Origin: Hymenobacter nivis
Lineage (GTDB): Bacteria; Bacteroidota; Bacteroidia; Cytophagales; Hymenobacteraceae
NCBI RefSeq assembly: GCF_006439025.1
Contig: NZ_RCYZ01000001.1
Location: 124,001 to 188,000 of the forward strand
DNA: 64,000 bases
Direction: 5' to 3'
Shown here: piece by piece, positions 1-11,414 of the stretch
Numbering within the stretch: the stretch's first letter is position 1
Layout of the letters: the number at the start of each line of letters is the position of its first letter
Position numbers and translations under genes: made by a program
The notes under the pieces: model-generated
Told to the model about the DNA's origin: nothing
The model's input: the letters and a program-made list of their open reading frames with translations, nothing else
The model's database searches: none

Positions 1-3136
<3,136 letters not shown>

Positions 3137-3330
3137 AAAAGACAGGAACAGGGCCCCGGCGCCGCCCGTAGCGTGGACTCTGCGAGTCCGCGCGTAGGCC
3201 GTTCAACGCGCGGACTCGCAGAGTACACGCTACACCCAAACCACTAATTTTCAATGTACTGAACCACACACTACATCACCCAGGGCCCCTGACCCAACCG
3301 GGCGCACTGCCCCCGGGGGCGGCCACCGGG
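3137..3330. repeat. Intergenic hairpin, GTAGCGxGGACT repeat family, copy 1
   Basis: This gap separates the RND pump gene from the lipoprotein upstream of it. It holds an inverted repeat at about 3168-3234 whose arms start GTAGCGTGGACTC and end GTACACGCTAC, around the core GACTCTGCGAGTCCGCGCG. The outer arms resemble three further copies near 14365, 31186 and 38205. It may terminate the upstream transcript or fold in the mRNA; nothing in the sequence settles which. Confidence 0.7.
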
Positions 3331-3744
3331 CTACGCTCGCGGCGGTTGCAGCAGCGAGGCGCTGGGCCGGAATTGGTAGCGCACGGCCCAGGTGCTGCGG
3401 GGCCCCGGCACCGCCCGCGGCACGCGCCGGGCCGGGCCAAACTGCGCCGCGGGCGCCACCAGAAACGCCACCGCCCCGCAGCCGTGGTGGCAGCGCAGGG
3501 GCAGGTTGTGGTGGTCTTGCCGGTGGCGGGCCGAGAGGGTGCAGCCGGTGTAGTGCACGCTGCCGGCCCCGTAGTGCTCGGCCAGAAACTGCCCCAGCGT
3601 GAGGCCCCCGCCCGCCGCCGAGTGGTGGAAGCGGTAGTGCCGCGCCAGCTCGGGCAGCTTGGCCAGCTCGCCCAGGTCGTTCTCGGGCACGCAGCTCCCC
3701 AGCAGCATCAGCAAGCTCAGGAAGAGGGCGGCGAGGCGTTTCAT
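3331..3744 (-). CDS. Small His/Cys-rich lipoprotein next to metal efflux gene
   Basis: A 137-residue predicted lipoprotein of unknown function. The ATG at 3744 was chosen because it gives a clean lipoprotein signal (MKRLAALFLSLLMLLGSC, lipobox LGSC at the end). The mature part is unusually rich in His and Cys: HYRFHHSAAGG, EHYGAGSVHYTGC, ARHRQDHHNLPLRCHHGCGA. These could bind metal, which fits its place directly upstream of and on the same strand as the CzcA/CusA pump. I do not recognise the family by name. The metal role is inference from composition and position. It could be a periplasmic metal-binding accessory protein or a sensor. Confidence 0.75.
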   Translation of the reverse strand: MKRLAALFLSLLMLLGSCVPENDLGELAKLPELARHYRFHHSAAGGGLTLGQFLAEHYGAGSVHYTGCTLSARHRQDHHNLPLRCHHGCGAVAFLVAPAAQFGPARRVPRAVPGPRSTWAVRYQFRPSASLLQPPRA

Positions 3745-3967
3745 TGGCGGCAATACCCGGTTGGGGGCCCGATGGTTCGGGAGTAACCGCAAATTTAAGG
3801 CGTTTTTAAGGGCTTGCTCCGCACTCCCCGGGGCCCCGGCCAGCGCGCGCACCCACAAATTTTGTTTCCCGTGGCCGGGCGGCTCATCAAAAAAGTAGGG
3901 CCCTGGGGCCCCACGGCGGCCCGCAGGCCCCTATCTTGCCGGCTCACCTTGCCCCACGTGCTCCGGC

Positions 3968-4573
3968 ATGGAAAGCCTCTTGCCCGTTGTATTTGCCTCG
4001 GTGGCCGGCCTGGGCCACGCCCTGGAGCCCGACCACGTGCTGGCCGTGAGCAACATGGTTTCGCGGCGCGACGCCCTCACCCCCGCCCTGCGCGACGGCC
4101 TGTTTTGGGGCCTTGGGCACACGCTCATGCTGGCCCTCATCGGGGCGGTGCTGCTGCTGGGGCGCGTCACGTTCCAGCACTGGGGCTACTTCGAGGCGCT
4201 GGTGGGGCTGGTGCTCATCGGCATGGCCGTGCACCGCCTCTTCACCGAGCACGCCGCCCGGCCGCCGCGCTTCAGCCGCACGGCCCACGGCTGGGCCTTT
4301 GCCGTGGGGCTGGTGCACGGGCTGGCCGGCAGCGGGGCCCTGGTGGTGCTCGTGCTCACCGAAATCCGCAACCCCTGGCTGGGCCTGCTCTACATCGTGG
4401 TGTTCGGCCTGGGCTCGGTGGCCGGCATGTTCGGCGTAGCGGGCCTGCTCAGCATCCCCTTCACCCAGCGCATGCGCCTGAGCCGCCGCCTGCGCCGCAC
4501 GTCCGTCTGGCTCTCGTCGGTAGTGTGCATCCTGTACGGCGGCTGGATGGTGTATAGCAATTTAATTGTCTAG
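3968..4573 (+). CDS. ureH: UreH-like nickel transporter (NicO/RcnA-type)
   Basis: Integral membrane protein of 201 residues with about six hydrophobic segments, expected to move Ni2+ across the inner membrane for urease assembly. The first helix carries HALEPDH, the HxxxxDH-type metal motif of nickel/cobalt permeases, followed by GLFWGLGHTLML and later GLVHGLAGSGALVVLVL, both typical of UreH/SulP-like accessory permeases. The length matches the UreH family. It opens the urease gene group on the plus strand and is divergent from the metal lipoprotein. The neighbouring urease genes make nickel the likely substrate. Family confidence is high, substrate inferred. Confidence 0.88.
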   Translation: MESLLPVVFASVAGLGHALEPDHVLAVSNMVSRRDALTPALRDGLFWGLGHTLMLALIGAVLLLGRVTFQHWGYFEALVGLVLIGMAVHRLFTEHAARPPRFSRTAHGWAFAVGLVHGLAGSGALVVLVLTEIRNPWLGLLYIVVFGLGSVAGMFGVAGLLSIPFTQRMRLSRRLRRTSVWLSSVVCILYGGWMVYSNLIV

Positions 4574-4578
4574 GCAGC

Positions 4579-4941
4579 ATGGAAGATTCAGAAGCTATTC
4601 AGAGGATTTCCAAAGACTTAAATTTAGGTTCTAGGGCAGATGACTATGGGGATTGGGGAATAATAAACGCTGATTACAAAAGAACCTCCGAGTTTATAGC
4701 CTACTTCAACGATACTAGAGCTGAAAACTTCGATGACTGCGAATTGATAGAATTAATAATTGCTTCGTTTGAAGAAGCTTTATTTAAGAAGTACGCCGAT
4801 ACAGAAATGAAAAATTCTTTTCAAGAATTTATTCAGTGGATCGTCAAAGAGAAAGTTTGCCCTGATACAATCGAGTACTGGAGAATGAGAAGCTTAGGTA
4901 GTAAATCTCACCCACTCTGTGCTTTTTTAAAAAACAAATAA
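4579..4941 (+). CDS. AT-rich orphan gene inside urease group, small acidic protein
   Basis: A 120-residue acidic soluble protein with no signal peptide or membrane segment. It contains [20 protein letters not shown] and then a helical, acidic stretch ([17 protein letters not shown]). I do not recognise a named family; the size, charge and layout resemble small immunity-type proteins, but that is a weak guess. Its base composition is far more AT-rich than the flanking urease genes. It starts 5 bases after ureH and ends 7 bases before ureAB, so it was added without breaking either neighbour. This suggests recent acquisition into an operon border. Confidence 0.75.
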   Translation: MEDSEAIQRISKDLNLGSRADDYGDWGIINADYKRTSEFIAYFNDTRAENFDDCELIELIIASFEEALFKKYADTEMKNSFQEFIQWIVKEKVCPDTIEYWRMRSLGSKSHPLCAFLKNK

Positions 4942-4948
4942 TTCCCCC

Positions 4949-5686
4949 ATGCACCTCGCCCCCAAAGACCTCGACAAGCTGGTGCTGCACCAGGCGGGCT
5001 TCGTGGCCCAGAAGCGCTACGCCCGCGGCCTGCGCCTCAACTACCCCGAAGCCGTGGCCCTCATCGCCACCCAGCTGCTCGAGTTCATCCGCGACGGCGA
5101 GCGGGTAGCCGTGCTCATGGACAAGGGCAAGCAGCTGCTGGGCCTGACCGACGTGCTGCCCGGCGTGGCCGACCTCGTGGGCGAAGTGCAAGTAGAAGGC
5201 ACCTTCCCCGACGGTACCAAGCTCGTGACCGTGCACCACCCCATCTGCCGCGAGCACGGCGACCCCGCCCTGGCCCTCTACGGCTCGGGCCTCGCGCGCA
5301 CGCCCCGGGCGGGGGCCCCCGACACCACCGTCAACGCCCAGCCCGGCGAATACCTGCTGGCCGACGGCGACATCATCCTCAACGAAAACCGCCCCACGGT
5401 GGAAATTGAAGTAATAAACATGGGCGACCGGCCGGTGCAAGTCGGCTCGCACTACCCCTTCTTCGAAACCAACGCCGCCCTGCAATTCGACCGTGCCGCC
5501 GCCTACGGCTTCCGCCTCAACATCCCGGCCGGCACCGCCGTCCGCTTCGAGCCCGGCGAACGCAAGCGCGTCACACTAGTAGCCCTCGCCGGCGAGCGAA
5601 TCGTGTATGGTGGAAACGGTTGGATTGACGGGCAGTTGGATGAGGAAGGGAAGAAGCAAGCGGCGCTTTTAAAAATTAAAAAGTAG
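4949..5686 (+). CDS. ureAB: Urease gamma-beta subunit fusion
   Basis: Structural subunit of urease, 245 residues. Residues about 1-100 are the gamma subunit ([18 protein letters not shown], then [20 protein letters not shown] and [21 protein letters not shown]). After a linker, residues about 130-240 are the beta subunit ([49 protein letters not shown]). The two subunits are separate in many bacteria and fused in others, such as Helicobacter UreA and various Bacteroidota. It assembles with UreC (6234) to form the enzyme that hydrolyses urea to ammonia and carbamate. An AT-rich orphan gene separates it from ureC. Confidence 0.96.
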   Translation: MHLAPKDLDKLVLHQAGFVAQKRYARGLRLNYPEAVALIATQLLEFIRDGERVAVLMDKGKQLLGLTDVLPGVADLVGEVQVEGTFPDGTKLVTVHHPICREHGDPALALYGSGLARTPRAGAPDTTVNAQPGEYLLADGDIILNENRPTVEIEVINMGDRPVQVGSHYPFFETNAALQFDRAAAYGFRLNIPAGTAVRFEPGERKRVTLVALAGERIVYGGNGWIDGQLDEEGKKQAALLKIKK

Positions 5687-5722
5687 CTCCCAGAATTATA
5701 TCAGGTTCTTGTAATCTGCAAC

Positions 5723-6232
5723 ATGGAAAAGCTGATACATAAAATTAATAATACCCTAGCCCAAGCACTTGGAGTAGCGTTTATTAGCTTATTTATTATT
5801 ATCATTCTACCTGTCATTCCATTCCTTCTAATTCACTCTCATTTCAGCAATAAACAGTTCAAGAAGGATTACAAGTTGTTTCTAGAACGTATGAATGGCA
5901 CTTGTTTCTTTTGTTATAACAGTCGCAAAAGCAGTATTGAATTTGCCAGAGAGGTTATTGTGCCCGGATTAGATCCTTCCGTTCACGTCGTTTTTGTAGA
6001 TGGGAGGAAAGTGAAATATGGCGCAGATAGCCAATATATTTCAACAATGCTTTACAGCATTAAAGAACGAAAAGGCTTTCCATATCTGCTAAAAATACAG
6101 GACGCACAAGTAATTGACACTTCGATTAATAACCAGTTTTATAGTGTCATGATCGGACGAAAACCAGTAGCGCCACTTCTAGAAAGAATTAACGCTTTTT
6201 TTATTTCCGCGCCAGCCATTTCACTAAATTAA
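5723..6232 (+). CDS. AT-rich orphan gene between ureAB and ureC, membrane-anchored
   Basis: A 169-residue protein with one strong N-terminal membrane segment (about residues 17-38, [20 protein letters not shown]) and a soluble domain containing [43 protein letters not shown] and NNQFY. The soluble part may face the cytoplasm or periplasm. I recognise no characterised family. It is strongly AT-rich compared with the urease genes on both sides and ends one base before the ureC start codon, so it may be translated together with ureC. Such tight insertion within a structural urease operon is unusual. No role in urease is implied by its sequence. Confidence 0.75.
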   Translation: MEKLIHKINNTLAQALGVAFISLFIIIILPVIPFLLIHSHFSNKQFKKDYKLFLERMNGTCFFCYNSRKSSIEFAREVIVPGLDPSVHVVFVDGRKVKYGADSQYISTMLYSIKERKGFPYLLKIQDAQVIDTSINNQFYSVMIGRKPVAPLLERINAFFISAPAISLN

Positions 6233-6233
6233 T

Positions 6234-7949
6234 ATGTCCCTCCCCCTCTCCCGCCGCGCTTACGCTGAAATGTATGGCCCCACTACGGGCGACCGGGTGC
6301 GCCTGGGCGACACCGACCTGCTGATTGAAGTCGAGCGCGACTATTGCCAGTACGGCGAGGAATGCAAGTTTGGCGGCGGCAAGGTGCTGCGCGACGGCAT
6401 GGGCCAGGCCGCCGGCATCCCGCAGGCTGGGGCCCTGGACTTGCTCATTACCAACGCGCTGGTGCTCGACTACACCGGCATCTACAAGGCCGACGTGGGG
6501 GTGAAGGCCGGGCGCATCGTGGGCATCGGCAAGGCCGGCAACCCGCACATCATGCCCGGCGTGACGCCCGGCATGGTGGCCGGCGTCACCACCGAAGTGG
6601 TGGCCGGCGAGGGCCTCATCCTCACCGCCGGGGCCATCGACTGCCACATCCACTTCATCAGCCCCCAGCAAATCCCCGAGGCGCTGGCCTCTGGCATCAC
6701 CACCATGGTGGGCGGTGGCACGGGGCCCGCGGCCGGCACCACGGCCACCACCTGCACGCCGGGCGCGTTCTACCTCGAAATGATGCTGAAGGCTACCGAG
6801 GCCTACCCGCTCAACTTCGGCTTCCTGGGCAAGGGCAACACGTCGAAGCCCGAGGGCCTGCGCGAGCAAGCCGAGGCCGGGGCCCTGGGCTTCAAGCTGC
6901 ACGAGGATTGGGGCACCACGCCCGCCGCCATCGACCAGTGCCTGGCCATCGCCGACGAGTACGACGTGCAGGTGTGCATCCACACCGACACGCTGAACGA
7001 GAGCGGCTTCGTGGAAAACTCCACCGCCGCCTTCAAGGGCCGCACCATCCACGCCTACCACACCGAGGGCGCGGGCGGCGGCCACGCCCCCGACATCATC
7101 AAAATCTGCGGCGAGCCCAACGTGCTGCCCTCGTCCACAAACCCCACGCGGCCCTTCACGGTGAACACCCTGGACGAGCACCTTGACATGCTCATGGTGT
7201 GCCACCACCTCGACCGCAACATCCCCGAAGACGTGGCCTTCGCCGAGAGCCGCATCCGCGGCGAAACCATTGCCGCCGAAGACATTCTGCACGATATGGG
7301 GGCCCTGAGCATCATCAGCTCCGACTCGCAGGCCATGGGCCGGGTGGGCGAGGTCATCACCCGCACCTGGCAAACGGCCCACAAAATGCGCCAGCAGCGG
7401 GGCCCCCTGCCCGAAGACGCCCCCGGCCGCCACGACAACTTCCGCGCGCGCCGCTACGTGGCCAAGTACACCATCAACCCCGCCCGCGCCCACGGTTTCG
7501 CCGACGAAATTGGCTCCGTCGAGCTGGGCAAATTGGCCGACCTCGTGCTCTGGAAACCCGCGTTTTTCGGCTCACGCGCCGAAATGATCATCAAGGGCGG
7601 CGTCATCGTGCAATCGCAAATGGGCGACGCCAACGCGTCCATCCCCACGCCGCAGCCCTCGTTTTCGCGCCCCATGTTCGGCTCCTACGGCAAGGCCGTG
7701 GGCCCCACATCCATGGTGTTCGTCTCGGCCGCCTCGGTGGCGCACGTGCAAGCCAACTACGGCCTCACCAAGCAAGTAGTGGCCGTAAAAAAATGCCGCA
7801 ACATCGGCAAGAAAGACATGGCCCTCAACGACTACCTGCCCAACATCGAAGTAGACCCCGAAACCTACCGCGTAACAGTGGACGGCGTGCACTTGACCTG
7901 CGAACCAGCCGAGAAATTACCCCTGGGACAATTGTATAACTTGTTTTAG
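6234..7949 (+). CDS. ureC: Urease alpha (catalytic) subunit
   Basis: Catalytic subunit of urease, 571 residues, the usual length. All active-site residues are visible, offset by four from Klebsiella numbering: His138 and His140 (DCHIHF), Lys221 to be carbamylated (GFKLHEDWG), His223, His250 (CIHTDT), His276 (YHTEG), Cys323 and His324 on the flap (MVCHHLD), and Asp364 (SSDSQAMGR). These bind the two nickel ions and the substrate. It acts in the cytoplasm with UreAB. It is separated from ureF by about 210 bases that include a large hairpin repeat, so ureF and ureG may be expressed at a different level. Confidence 0.98.
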   Translation: MSLPLSRRAYAEMYGPTTGDRVRLGDTDLLIEVERDYCQYGEECKFGGGKVLRDGMGQAAGIPQAGALDLLITNALVLDYTGIYKADVGVKAGRIVGIGKAGNPHIMPGVTPGMVAGVTTEVVAGEGLILTAGAIDCHIHFISPQQIPEALASGITTMVGGGTGPAAGTTATTCTPGAFYLEMMLKATEAYPLNFGFLGKGNTSKPEGLREQAEAGALGFKLHEDWGTTPAAIDQCLAIADEYDVQVCIHTDTLNESGFVENSTAAFKGRTIHAYHTEGAGGGHAPDIIKICGEPNVLPSSTNPTRPFTVNTLDEHLDMLMVCHHLDRNIPEDVAFAESRIRGETIAAEDILHDMGALSIISSDSQAMGRVGEVITRTWQTAHKMRQQRGPLPEDAPGRHDNFRARRYVAKYTINPARAHGFADEIGSVELGKLADLVLWKPAFFGSRAEMIIKGGVIVQSQMGDANASIPTPQPSFSRPMFGSYGKAVGPTSMVFVSAASVAHVQANYGLTKQVVAVKKCRNIGKKDMALNDYLPNIEVDPETYRVTVDGVHLTCEPAEKLPLGQLYNLF

Positions 7950-7978
7950 GAGCAGTTTCTATTATTAGTGTCACAGTT

Positions 7979-8107
7979 AATCTTTTGTCATGTTGATAAT
8001 CTTTTGTCATGCTGACGAAGGAAGCATCTTTTCACGATTGAACAATACGCTAGCAACGACGCAGCCCTAATAAGATGCTTCCTTCGTCAGCATGACGAAA
8101 GATTATT
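7979..8107. repeat. Inverted repeat, TGTCATGCTGA/GAAGGAAGCATCTT family, copy 1
   Basis: Long near-perfect inverted repeat between ureC and ureF. The left arm (about 7995-8030) reads GTCATGCTGACGAAGGAAGC then ATCTT, and the right arm (about 8072-8107) is its reverse complement. The outer end of the left arm is duplicated just upstream (TCTTTTGTCATG at about 7981 and 8000). Related elements lie at 33944-34050 and 61343-61478. The design is that of a miniature mobile element or repeated hairpin; it could also attenuate transcription from ureC into ureF. Confidence 0.8.
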
Positions 8108-8158
8108 GTGATAGCCAGTTATAGCGACACCAACCAATCAAAAGCGCCTATTTAAATC

Positions 8159-8833
8159 TTGTCCCAATTCGTCCGCCTGCTGCACCTCGTCGATTCGGCC
8201 TTGCCCACCGGCTCATTCGCCTACTCCTACGGGCTGGAAAGCAGCCTCACGTTCGGGCTAATTGATACGCCCTGCAAGCTCCGCAACCACCTCTACGCCT
8301 ATTTGCAGCAAGTAGCCAGCCTGGAAATCCCCTTTATTAATTCCTGCTACCTACTACCCGAATACTCGGACGAAATGCGTGAAATGGCTGCCGACTACGA
8401 CGCCCTGCTGCTGGTGCCCACGCTGCACCGCGCCAGCATCGTGCAGGGCAAAAACTGGCTGAAACTATTAGCCACGTTTTACCCCGAAGCCAAATTAGCA
8501 GAAATAATTAATTGGTTCGGGGCCCAAAACCTACCGTTGCATTTCACCCTCAGCTTCGCCCTCACGCTGCGCCGGGCCGGCTTCGCGCAAACCGACTTGC
8601 AAGCCGTGTTTCTGCACATGGCTCTGCGCGACCAGCTCAGCGCCGCCGTGCGCCTGGGCTTTTTAGGGCCCCTGGAAGGCCACCAATTGCAGCACGATTT
8701 CTACACCGTATTCGAGCACCTGCTGGCCGCGCACGCCGGCCACGACTACACGCAAGCCACCCGCTCTGCGTTCATGCTCGACGCCGCCCAAGTGCTGCAC
8801 GAAGACATTTATTCCCGGCTTTTTCAGAATTAG
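8159..8833 (+). CDS. ureF: Urease accessory protein UreF
   Basis: Accessory protein of the UreD-UreF-UreG complex that guides GTP-dependent nickel insertion, 224 residues. Family features are LLHLVDSALPTGSFAYSYGL near the start, ALRDQLSAAVRLGFLGPLEG in the middle, and a helical C-terminus. The start is a TTG at 8159: an in-frame stop lies six bases upstream and no ATG is available, and the TTG start gives the usual short N-terminus. It is followed 26 bases later by ureG. Codon use is more mixed, with more TTA and ATT, than in ureC. Confidence 0.93.
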   Translation: MSQFVRLLHLVDSALPTGSFAYSYGLESSLTFGLIDTPCKLRNHLYAYLQQVASLEIPFINSCYLLPEYSDEMREMAADYDALLLVPTLHRASIVQGKNWLKLLATFYPEAKLAEIINWFGAQNLPLHFTLSFALTLRRAGFAQTDLQAVFLHMALRDQLSAAVRLGFLGPLEGHQLQHDFYTVFEHLLAAHAGHDYTQATRSAFMLDAAQVLHEDIYSRLFQN

Positions 8834-8859
8834 TTTTCTAGCGCTAATTAATTACCGTC

Positions 8860-9615
8860 ATGGCTTTTGTTGACAAACTCGCCCTGCTGCTCCACGGCCA
8901 CAGCCACGAAGCTTACGACTCGCCCGGCGATTTTCAGGCGCGCGAGACGCGGCGGTTGCCCAGCTACCGCGACTTCCGCAAGCGGGCCTTCACGGTGGGC
9001 ATCGGGGGCCCCGTGGGCACGGGCAAAACGGCGCTGCTCAAGGCGCTGTGCGAGCGGCTGCGCAACGAATTCGAGCTGGGCGTGGTCACGAACGACATTT
9101 TCACCCGCGAAGACGCCGAATTTCTCATCGGCCACAGCGCCCTCACACCCGAGCGCATCGTGGGCGTTGAAACCGGCGGCTGCCCCCACGCGGCCATCCG
9201 CGAGGACATTTCCGTGAATATGGACGCGCTGGAAGGCCTCATGGTTAAGTTTCCGGCCCTCGATTTTCTGTTCGTGGAAAGCGGCGGCGACAACCTGGCT
9301 GCCCACTTCAGCCGCGAATTGGTGGACTACTCCATTTACGTCATCGACGTGTCGGGCGGCGACAAAATCCCGCGCAAAGGGGGCCCCGGCATCACCCAGT
9401 CCGATTTATTAATAATTAATAAAATCGACCTCAAGGACCTCATCCGCGCCAACCTCGGCGTGATGGAGCGCGACTCGAAGCGGATGCGCGGCGAGGGGCC
9501 CTTCCTCTTCGCCCGGGCCCTCGACGGGTTCGGTTTGGATGAGATTATCGGCCACATCCACGCCGCCAAGGCCCGCGCTTTTGCCGCCGTCAGCCCCGAG
9601 CGACGGCCCCGGTAG
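8860..9615 (+). CDS. ureG: Urease accessory GTPase UreG
   Basis: GTPase that drives nickel delivery to apo-urease, 251 residues. The P-loop GPVGTGKT is at 50-57, the nickel-binding Cys-Pro-His motif at 108-110 (TGGCPH), the switch region in FVESGGDN, and the nucleotide base motif in INKIDL. The first 40 residues (with HGHSHEAYD) extend beyond the shortest family members and contain two His that could aid nickel binding. The gene ends only six bases from the end of ureD on the other strand, leaving no room for a separate terminator. Confidence 0.96.
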   Translation: MAFVDKLALLLHGHSHEAYDSPGDFQARETRRLPSYRDFRKRAFTVGIGGPVGTGKTALLKALCERLRNEFELGVVTNDIFTREDAEFLIGHSALTPERIVGVETGGCPHAAIREDISVNMDALEGLMVKFPALDFLFVESGGDNLAAHFSRELVDYSIYVIDVSGGDKIPRKGGPGITQSDLLIINKIDLKDLIRANLGVMERDSKRMRGEGPFLFARALDGFGLDEIIGHIHAAKARAFAAVSPERRPR

Positions 9616-9621
9616 CGCTTA

Positions 9622-10479
9622 TTAGTATTTCCGCGCCAGCGGGTTATACCCCAAAAAATCCTCGCCGGCCAGCGTTTGCAGTAGGTGGTGGTAGATGAAA
9701 TCCGCGTCTTGGCGGTGCAGGGCGCCGGCGCGCAGCACCACCACACCCGGGCGCGCCTGGGCCACGGCCACCACGCAGGCGCGCCCGGCTAGGCGGAAGT
9801 GCGGGTCGTCTTGCACCGGCATTTTGAGGGCGTGCAGGGCCCCGGCCAGCGCGGCGAAGCGCGGCTCCTCGGGGGCCCCCACCAGGTACACCGTGAGCAT
9901 GGTTTCGTAGCGGTCGAAGTTGGCGGGCGCGGTGGCGATGTGCTCGGCGGGGTTGAAGACGAAGCGGTCGAGCACCAGCGGCCGGCCGGCCACGCGGATG
10001 CGCGTTTCGGACGTAAACTCATGAAAGGCAAACCGTTCGCCAAGGTCGGTGCGGCCGGCGGCCCACCAGTCGGCCAGCAGCAGCAGGGCCCCGGGGGCCA
10101 AGTCCCAGCGCTGGGTTTGGCGGTAGCGGCTGCCGGCCTGGGGCACCACGGGGTCGGGCAGCACGGCGGCCAGGGCCCCGGCTTCGAGGGTGCCGGCGAA
10201 GTGCTGCGCCGCCCACTGCCCGTCGATGGATTTAAAGACCTTGGTATTGGCTTGGGTGCTGAGGCACAGGCGCGTGCCGGCCCCGCCGTGGATGCGCAGG
10301 CGCAGGTCGTCGCCGGCCACCAGGCCCCCGCCGTAGCTGGAGAGCACCACGTGGCAGGCCGCGTGGGCCGCGCCAGGGTTGAGGATTTTAAGCGGTTGGA
10401 GGCTTTTGCTGGCCACGAGGCGCGCGCGGCCCTGCACCTGGGCCACGGCCAATTCGCTCCATTCGGCGGGGGTACTCAT
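9622..10479 (-). CDS. ureD: Urease accessory protein UreD, convergent with ureG
   Basis: Scaffold protein that binds apo-urease and recruits UreF and UreG, about 285 residues from the ATG at 10479 (MSTPAEWSEL). An upstream ATG at 10530 is possible but adds a low-complexity stretch. Family features are VLSSYGGGLVAGDDLRLRI, LSTQANTKVFKS, VLPDPVVPQAGSRYRQ and LLLADWWAAGR. It is encoded on the opposite strand from every other urease gene and converges with ureG with a six-base gap. That requires its own promoter, which would lie in the AT-rich stretch at 10480-10721. No UreE was found in the window. Confidence 0.93.
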   Translation of the reverse strand: MSTPAEWSELAVAQVQGRARLVASKSLQPLKILNPGAAHAACHVVLSSYGGGLVAGDDLRLRIHGGAGTRLCLSTQANTKVFKSIDGQWAAQHFAGTLEAGALAAVLPDPVVPQAGSRYRQTQRWDLAPGALLLLADWWAAGRTDLGERFAFHEFTSETRIRVAGRPLVLDRFVFNPAEHIATAPANFDRYETMLTVYLVGAPEEPRFAALAGALHALKMPVQDDPHFRLAGRACVVAVAQARPGVVVLRAGALHRQDADFIYHHLLQTLAGEDFLGYNPLARKY

Positions 10480-10721
10480 CGGGGCAAAGTAAGCGGGCAA
10501 ACCGCCGCCGCCGGGGCCCCAGAAACGCATTTTCCGTTGCGGTTATGAAAAAACGGGATTTTCATTATGAAAAAATAACGCCTTTTTGCGGCTGAAATTT
10601 AATTTTATAATTAATTATTTTACTGAATATCAATTGCTTAAATAATTAATTAAGCGCTGGCCAGCGCGCGGCATCTGGATTGGCAATAGGTGACCATCCC
10701 CCACCAACCGCTGCTTCCGCC
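10480..10721. promoter_or_regulatory. AT-rich divergent intergenic region
   Basis: This 242-base gap between ureD (minus) and the coiled-coil gene (plus) is strikingly AT-rich in its middle (about 10550-10660, with runs such as AATTTAATTTTATAATTAAT). It must hold the promoters for both directions. I see no clear operator, riboswitch or terminator in it. Confidence 0.5.
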
Positions 10722-11414
10722 ATGCCCCTGTTTGATAACCTCGCCAAAGCGGCGAAGGATTTCTTTGTCGAAGACGACGCCGCTGCGCCGGCCGCAGCAG
10801 CCCCCGCGCCGCTGCCTGCCCCGGCCCCGCTCACGGCCGGCCCCGCTGGGGCCCCCGTGGCGGCCGAGCAGCGGCACATAGACCACGTGGCCCAGCTACT
10901 GGCCGACGACCACGACTTCGGGGCTTACCTGAAAATCGTGAAGAGCCTGACCGGCGGCGGCATGGCGGGGCCTCTGCTCTACCAAACGGCCTTCAACGCA
11001 TACAGCGCCGTCACGGGCCACGACCTGCCCGCCCTGCTGGCCTCGGCCGACCGCCTGGCCCAAACCCTGGCCGACGACCGCGCCCGCGTGCTGGCCCGCC
11101 ACCGCCAGAAGCTGGGCGAAACCGCCCCGCCGCCCGGCACGCCGCCCAGCGCCCTGGCCCAGCTCGCCGGCCAGGAAGCCCAGCTGCAAGCCACCGTGGC
11201 CGACCTCACCCGCCAGCTGGCCGAGCGCGGCCAGCAGCTGGCCACCGCCCAGCAGGCCCTGGCCGCCGAGCGCCAAAAGGCCCAGGGGGCCCTGGCGTCC
11301 TACGAGGTGGCGCAGGCCGCGGCGGCGGCCGAGGTACAAACGCACCGCCAAGCCACGCAGTCGTTTCTGGTGGCCCCTTCTTCCGATAAACCTTTAACTA
11401 CCAACCAACAATGA
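10722..11414 (+). CDS. Coiled-coil cytoplasmic protein, first gene of SBP-OmpA/ABC cassette
   Basis: A 230-residue protein with no signal peptide, counted from the ATG at 10722 (MPLFDNLAKAAKDFF). After a Pro/Ala-rich linker (about 20-48) there is a compact helical domain (RHIDHVAQLLADDHDFGAYL to about 125), then a long predicted coiled coil (about 140-205, QLAGQEAQLQATVADLTRQL). I do not recognise the family. The stop codon overlaps the next start codon (ATGA at 11411), so it is translated with the membrane protein behind it. Its place suggests a cytoplasmic partner of an envelope-spanning assembly; the function is unknown. Confidence 0.8.
   Translation: MPLFDNLAKAAKDFFVEDDAAAPAAAAPAPLPAPAPLTAGPAGAPVAAEQRHIDHVAQLLADDHDFGAYLKIVKSLTGGGMAGPLLYQTAFNAYSAVTGHDLPALLASADRLAQTLADDRARVLARHRQKLGETAPPPGTPPSALAQLAGQEAQLQATVADLTRQLAERGQQLATAQQALAAERQKAQGALASYEVAQAAAAAEVQTHRQATQSFLVAPSSDKPLTTNQQ

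Noticed and set aside
6201-7493. Long open frame antisense to ureC
   Set aside because: It lies wholly opposite a gene with all urease active-site residues and has the Gly/Ala/His-rich composition typical of reverse frames in GC-rich coding DNA.
7979-8107. Possible CRISPR array or insertion sequence at the clustered repeats
   Set aside because: There are only two inverted arms and no spaced direct repeats, and no transposase frame is present; it is a hairpin element.
3968-10479. Search for ureE within the urease locus
   Set aside because: No frame with a UreE-type N-terminal peptide-binding domain or His-rich tail was found; the two small extra genes do not resemble it.
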